Origin: Actinomycetes bacterium
GTDB taxonomy: Bacteria; Actinomycetota; Aquicultoria; CAJVYJ01; JAUVQD01
Direction: 5' to 3'
NCBI GenBank assembly: GCA_030666075.1
Contig: DAOUYN010000017.1
Coordinates: 1 to 9,688 of the forward strand
Length of the DNA stretch: 9,688 nt
Shown here: piece after piece, positions 6,828-9,688 of the stretch
Numbering within the stretch: position 1 is the stretch's first letter
Layout: every line of letters starts with the position of its first letter
Made by a program: the position numbers and the translations under genes
Notes under the pieces: model-generated
What the model saw: the letters and a program-made list of their open reading frames with translations, nothing else
Told to the model about the DNA's origin: nothing
Databases searched by the model: none

Positions 6828-7011
6828 TAAGAGCTCGGCTAGAAGTTGGCCTAGAGGGAAACTGAACCTTCTCTAATCACATGGCCGGTCCGGAGTTCGG
6901 CGACTAAGTTGCAGTCCGCAAGGACTACAGGAGGAAGTCGACAGGATTCGAGGTATTTAGCGCCTCAGGGTCAGATACTGTAGGTCAACGCTAGTTCGGG
7001 CTTTTATTTTT
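6828..7011 (+). ncRNA. Structured non-coding RNA, candidate 6S RNA
   Basis: About 184 bases that fold by hand into a rod. The closing helix pairs 6828-6837 with 6997-7006, 6839-6842 with 6991-6994 (CTAG with CTAG), and 6845-6853 (GTTGGCCTA) with 6981-6989 (TAGGTCAAC): about 23 pairs, few of them G-U. Next is an asymmetric bubble, 6854-6861 against 6961-6980; its longer strand can form a small CAG/CTG hairpin. Then CTGAACCTT (6862-6870) pairs with 6950-6960, leaving a two-base bulge. At the tip CGACT/AGTCG (6901-6905/6936-6940) encloses AGTCC-GCAA-GGACT (6913-6926), a GNRA hairpin. TTTTT at 7007-7011 follows the closing helix, as in an intrinsic terminator. No ORF with coding signs fits. Length, single closing helix and large bubble are the plan of 6S RNA (ssrS), which binds RNA polymerase holoenzyme. 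The ncRNA call is firmer than the 6S identity; no sequence signature confirms the latter. Confidence 0.6.
7002..7011 (+). terminator. U-run ending the structured RNA
   Basis: TTTTATTTTT follows directly on the GC part of the closing helix. The first five bases can pair with TAAGA at 6828-6832, and the last five would form the unpaired U-tail. An alternative weak hairpin, GGGC (6998-7001) with GCCC (7012-7015), spans the same run and would compete with the closing helix, possibly allowing read-through into the next gene. Confidence 0.4.
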
Positions 7012-7033
7012 GCCCAAAACGGCAGCTATTCGA

Positions 7034-7450
7034 ATGGTTTGGTGTCGGGTGGTTCAGCGCTTCTCGGTCGAAACGACCGCGCATTCGCAGATGGTCGATA
7101 TCACGCCGTCGGTCATTGAGGCCGTCACCGACAGCGGCGCCTCGTCAGGGCTTTGCTTCCTCCACGTGCTTCACACTACCGCCGGTTTGACCATTAATGA
7201 AAATGCCGACCCCAGTGTGCAAACCGACATCCTCGACGGTCTGGAGCGGATCGTGCCGTTCGAGGCGTCATATCGTCATCGGGAGGGCAACTCGGACGCG
7301 CATATCAAGGCCACCCTGGTCGGTTTTTCTGAGGCACTCTTTATCGAGCGCGGTTCTTTGCTTCTAGGGACATGGCAGGGCATCTACTTGTGTGAATTCG
7401 ACGGTCCCCGCCGTCGGCAAGTGGTTGTCAAAATCGTGCCCGAGGGCTAA
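7034..7450 (+). CDS. YjbQ family protein (UPF0047, COG0432)
   Basis: 138 residues, normal for this widespread single-domain beta-sandwich family. E. coli YjbQ has been reported with weak thiamine-phosphate-synthase activity; the physiological role is unsettled. The family signature is complete: HTTAGLTINENADPSV with His47, YRHREGNSDAHIKATLVG with His82 and His90, and LGTWQGIYLCEFDGPR near the C-terminus. The conserved histidines are thought to bind a metal or ligand. ATG 7034 gives the family's usual N-terminus; a TTG at 7010 would lie in the U-run of the upstream RNA and is rejected. No Shine-Dalgarno precedes ATG 7034, and no promoter at leaderless spacing is visible. Expression may depend on read-through of the RNA terminator. 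murI starts three bases after its stop. Confidence 0.92.
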   Translation: MVWCRVVQRFSVETTAHSQMVDITPSVIEAVTDSGASSGLCFLHVLHTTAGLTINENADPSVQTDILDGLERIVPFEASYRHREGNSDAHIKATLVGFSEALFIERGSLLLGTWQGIYLCEFDGPRRRQVVVKIVPEG

Positions 7451-7453
7451 ATT

Positions 7454-8302
7454 ATGAAAATGGACAATCCTATCGGTATCTTTGATTCCGGCGTCGGCGG
7501 CCTGACTGTGGCCCGCGAGATCATCAGGCAATTACCCGAGGAGAACATCGTCTATTTCGGCGATACGCTCCGCGTCCCCTACGGGCCGCGCCCCCTGCCT
7601 CAAGTCAAAGATCTTGTCTTTGAAATAGTCGAGATGTTGATAGAGCGCGGGGTCAAGTTGATCGTCATCGCCTGTAATACCGGTACGGCGGCCGGTCTTA
7701 TCGAAGCGCAAGCCAAGTACGACGTTCCGATAGTCGGTGTGATCGAGCCCGGGGCCCGGGGCGCCGTGCAGGCGACGAGAAACCGCCGCGTCGGCGTCAT
7801 CGGCACCGTCGGCACCATCGATAGCGGCGCTTACTCGAAGGCGGTGCGCGCGCTCGACGCCGGGGTCACGGTTTACTCTGCTCCCTGTCCGAAGTTCGTA
7901 GACATAGTCGAGCAGGGGATGATCTCCGACGCCAACTTTCTTCGGCCCAAGACATATAATCTGGCCAAAGCCTACCTGACTCCGCTATTGAGGGCACAGA
8001 TCGATACGCTTATTCTCGGGTGTACGCATTACCCACTTCTCTCTGCTTTACTGGAGAAGGTGAGCGGCTCCGATGCCCAGCTTATCAGCTCGGCGCTGGA
8101 GACAGCCGTCGAGGTGCGCACGATCCTGGAGCGGCGCGGGCAACTGCGCTCAGGGTCCGGGGCGCCAACATACCACTTTGCCGCCAGTGCGAACGTCAAG
8201 CAGTTCGCGGTCTTGGGCGGGCGGTTTTTAGGCCGCAAGATCAGCGATGTCGAATTGGTTTTTGTGCGCGACGTCGATCGAGGCCGGACGGTGCTTACTT
8301 AG
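7454..8302 (+). CDS. murI: Glutamate racemase
   Basis: Converts L-glutamate to D-glutamate for peptidoglycan precursors; cytoplasmic, cofactor-independent, using two cysteines as acid/base. 282 residues, a normal length. Seen: IGIFDSGVGGLTVAREI with Asp11 and Ser12, YFGDTLRVPYG, the first catalytic Cys74 in ACNTG, EPGARGAV, GVIGTVGTI, and the second catalytic Cys190 in LGCTHYPLL. The residue after ACNT is Gly where Ala is more usual; both cysteines are intact. Start ATG 7454 has GAGGG seven bases upstream; an alternative ATG at 7460 would lose two residues. It is co-transcribed with the YjbQ-family gene (3-base gap) and the MBL hydrolase (1-base gap). Confidence 0.97.
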   Translation: MKMDNPIGIFDSGVGGLTVAREIIRQLPEENIVYFGDTLRVPYGPRPLPQVKDLVFEIVEMLIERGVKLIVIACNTGTAAGLIEAQAKYDVPIVGVIEPGARGAVQATRNRRVGVIGTVGTIDSGAYSKAVRALDAGVTVYSAPCPKFVDIVEQGMISDANFLRPKTYNLAKAYLTPLLRAQIDTLILGCTHYPLLSALLEKVSGSDAQLISSALETAVEVRTILERRGQLRSGSGAPTYHFAASANVKQFAVLGGRFLGRKISDVELVFVRDVDRGRTVLT

Positions 8303-8303
8303 C

Positions 8304-9050
8304 GTGGAAGTGATTGTCTTGGGGAGCTCAGGGACGTTCCCGCGGGCGGGCGGGGCTTGCAACGGCTTCTTGGCCCGCGAGGGCGACACCCGTGTGTTGC
8401 TCGATATCGGTACCGGCGTCTTAAGCCGGCTCTATCAATGGATCGATCCCGGCAAGCTCGACGCGCTCGTCATCACCCACCTGCATCCCGACCACTTTCT
8501 CGATATATATCCCTACCGGTATTTCTTAGAGTTTCAAGCCCAGGGGCGTCTACCGTTGCCGGTCTATGCTCCGGCTGGCGCGGCGGACTATATACGCGGC
8601 CTTTTCAATGAAGCCGATACATCCAAGTTCGACCGGGTTTTCAAATTTACGGACCTGGTGCCGGATGAGCCCTTTGAGGTCGGCGGTCTCACGATCACAC
8701 CCCGGCCCGTCTCACACTTGGATCCGACCTACGGGCTGGAGGTAGCGGCCGGGGGCCGGCGCTTTTTCTATACTTCGGACACTGACGCATTCGAGTCACT
8801 TGTCTCCTACTGCGAGGATGTCGACTTATTACTGGCTGAGACGACCTTAAGGGCCGAGGATGCGGATGTCCCCGTGGCCCATATGACCACGACCCAAGTG
8901 GCCGACTTGGCCCGGCGCGCCCGCGTTGGCCGATTGGTCTTGACCCATCTTTGGCCTCACTACGATCGCACCCAGATCAAGCGTGAGGTCGAAGGGGGTT
9001 TTAATGGTAGAATAGACCTCGCTGACGAAGGTCTATTAATTAAAGTCTGA
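8304..9050 (+). CDS. Metallo-beta-lactamase-fold hydrolase (Rv1339-like / RNase Z-like)
   Basis: 248 residues from GTG 8304. The N-terminus [20 protein letters not shown] is typical of the RNase Z/cyclic-nucleotide phosphodiesterase branch of the MBL fold. Likely metal ligands: HLHPDH (His59, His61, Asp63, His64), His138 in VSHLD, Asp159 in TSDTDA, and His215 in LTHLWPH. The position between murI and rph equals that of M. tuberculosis Rv1339, reported as an atypical cAMP phosphodiesterase; I infer phosphodiesterase activity but not the substrate. The length is shorter than tRNase Z, and no exosite arm is evident. The start was chosen because GTG lies one base after the murI stop with family-like sequence from its second residue; upstream residues in frame are translated murI sequence. 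No clear Shine-Dalgarno is seen, so coupling to murI is likely. The 3' end carries a 9-bp hairpin and a possible promoter for rph. Confidence 0.92.
   Translation: MEVIVLGSSGTFPRAGGACNGFLAREGDTRVLLDIGTGVLSRLYQWIDPGKLDALVITHLHPDHFLDIYPYRYFLEFQAQGRLPLPVYAPAGAADYIRGLFNEADTSKFDRVFKFTDLVPDEPFEVGGLTITPRPVSHLDPTYGLEVAAGGRRFFYTSDTDAFESLVSYCEDVDLLLAETTLRAEDADVPVAHMTTTQVADLARRARVGRLVLTHLWPHYDRTQIKREVEGGFNGRIDLADEGLLIKV
9008..9013 (+). promoter_or_regulatory. Possible extended -10 for rph inside the MBL gene
   Basis: TGG-TAGAAT (TG at 9005-9006, hexamer 9008-9013, 5 of 6 to consensus) would start transcription near 9020, about 60 bases before the rph start. No -35 is recognisable at 17 bases. It is a secondary promoter at best, since rph also sits in the operon. 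Confidence 0.25.
9011..9037 (+). repeat. Perfect 9-bp inverted repeat at the 3' end of the MBL gene
   Basis: AATAGACCT (9011-9019), nine-base loop, AGGTCTATT (9029-9037), inside the last codons of the MBL gene and followed by AATTAAAG. It is AT-rich downstream but has no T-run, so it is not a standard terminator. It could be an mRNA processing or stability hairpin, or chance. Confidence 0.45.
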
Positions 9051-9081
9051 TGACGCGTTCCACCTCCTAGGGAGATACGAA

Positions 9082-9688
9082 TTGAAACGAAATGATGCTC
9101 GGGCCGCCGACGAGGCGCGTCCGGCCAATATTACGCGGGATTACCTGCCATATGCCGAGGGCTCTGTTCTCTTCGAGCTAGGGGAGACCAGGGTGATCTG
9201 TTCGGCTACGGTCGAGGAGAAGGTGCCCGGCTGGTTGCGGGGCAAAGGACGGGGCTGGGTGACCGCGGAATACTCAATGCTCCCGCGGGCGACCGAACAG
9301 CGCACGACGCGAGAGGTGGTCAGCGGGCGGCCGAAAGGCCGGACATCGGAGATCCAGCGCCTCATCGGTCGGTCTCTCCGGTCGGTCGTCGAGCTGGACA
9401 AGCTAGGCGAAGTCCAGATTACCTTGGACTGCGATGTCATCAATGCCGATGGCGGCACACGGACGGCCTCGATCACGGGAGCTTTCATCGCCCTCCATGA
9501 CGCCTTGACGCATCTGAAAGCAAAGGGCCGCATCAAAGGGGACCTGCCGTTGACCGGTTTTATCGCTGCTACCAGCGTCGGGGTTATCGACGGGGTCCCG
9601 TGCCTGGACCTCAATTACGAAGAAGATAAGAGGGCCGACGTCGACATGAACGTTGTCATGAATTCGGCCGGCGAGATCATAGAAATAC
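9082..9688 (+). CDS. rph: Ribonuclease PH, 3' end cut by the window edge
   Basis: Phosphorolytic 3'-5' exoribonuclease that trims tRNA 3' ends in the cytoplasm and assembles as a hexamer. 202 residues are visible of the usual 240-260. Start is TTG 9082, with AGGGAG at 9069-9074 seven bases upstream. The frame stays open to the last base. Family motifs in order: [56 protein letters not shown], then the phosphate-binding region ([20 protein letters not shown]), [20 protein letters not shown], and [19 protein letters not shown], whose DxDMN acidic residues bind the catalytic metal. The N-terminal R-x-DGR of most members reads RNDAR here, a mild deviation. The remaining 40-50 residues lie outside the window. 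In mycobacteria an inosine/xanthosine triphosphatase gene follows, so one may follow here. Confidence 0.96.
   Translation, partial: MKRNDARAADEARPANITRDYLPYAEGSVLFELGETRVICSATVEEKVPGWLRGKGRGWVTAEYSMLPRATEQRTTREVVSGRPKGRTSEIQRLIGRSLRSVVELDKLGEVQITLDCDVINADGGTRTASITGAFIALHDALTHLKAKGRIKGDLPLTGFIAATSVGVIDGVPCLDLNYEEDKRADVDMNVVMNSAGEIIEI

Noticed and set aside
6833..7033. Riboswitch or T-box leader for the YjbQ-family gene
   Set aside because: I checked for T-box, cobalamin, c-di-GMP, ydaO (c-di-AMP) and SAM core motifs, and for RNase P, SRP and tmRNA signatures. None is present. The 5'-3' closing helix with a U-tail fits a free-standing RNA better.
7010..7033. TTG 7010 as the start of the YjbQ-family gene
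   Set aside because: It lies in the U-run of the upstream RNA and adds eight residues not typical of the family.
8247..8303. Extended N-terminus for the MBL hydrolase
   Set aside because: These 19 residues are murI coding sequence read in another frame; family-like sequence begins at GTG 8304.
1..9688. CRISPR array, insertion sequence, defence or phage genes
   Set aside because: No repeated spacered units, transposase or integrase motifs, or terminal repeats were seen. All large frames are housekeeping or metabolic genes.

Overview
The window (9,688 bases, roughly 55-60% GC by eye) is a bacterial chromosomal segment of core metabolic and RNA-processing genes. I see no mobile element, CRISPR array or rRNA. 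The 3' half carries yjbQ-like gene, murI, an MBL-fold hydrolase and rph. The run murI, MBL hydrolase, rph matches the Mycobacterium tuberculosis order Rv1338-Rv1339-Rv1340. Together with an apparently leaderless gatC, frequent TTG/GTG starts and -10 boxes of TANNNT type, this suggests an actinobacterial lineage. The pyruvate phosphate dikinase and a 4Fe-4S/FMN/FAD oxidoreductase point to an anaerobic, deep-branching member. The lineage is inference; no rRNA is present to confirm it.

Layout. 1-2056: 3' three quarters of ppdK (5' end outside the window). 2057-2182: spacer with a promoter and a leader hairpin. 2183-2653: small lipoprotein. 2690-4476: gatC and gatA, overlapping by ATGA and driven by a promoter placing transcription start on the gatC ATG. 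4493-4514: strong GC hairpin. 4532-6448: three-domain old-yellow-enzyme-type oxidoreductase. 6460-6684 (minus): small NifU-like Fe-S scaffold protein, convergent with the oxidoreductase. 6685-7033: divergent intergenic region holding promoters on both strands and a structured RNA gene. 7034-9688: rightward operon of yjbQ-like gene, murI, MBL hydrolase and rph (3' end outside the window).

The most notable item is at 6828-7011. Pairing the sequence by hand gives a rod-shaped RNA of about 184 nt: a closing helix of about 23 pairs, a large asymmetric internal bubble, a second helix and an apical hairpin with a GCAA tetraloop, ending in a U-run. Size and architecture resemble 6S RNA, the promoter mimic that binds the RNA polymerase housekeeping holoenzyme. 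No annotated-gene explanation covers this stretch. Actinobacterial 6S-type RNAs are poorly conserved in sequence, so a homology search could miss it.

Gene roles. PpdK interconverts pyruvate and PEP. GatC and GatA are two subunits of the tRNA-dependent amidotransferase; gatB is not in the window. MurI makes D-glutamate for peptidoglycan. The MBL hydrolase and RNase PH sit in nucleotide and RNA metabolism. The oxidoreductase keeps its cofactor motifs but lacks the catalytic Tyr and His of 2,4-dienoyl-CoA reductase, so its substrate is unknown.
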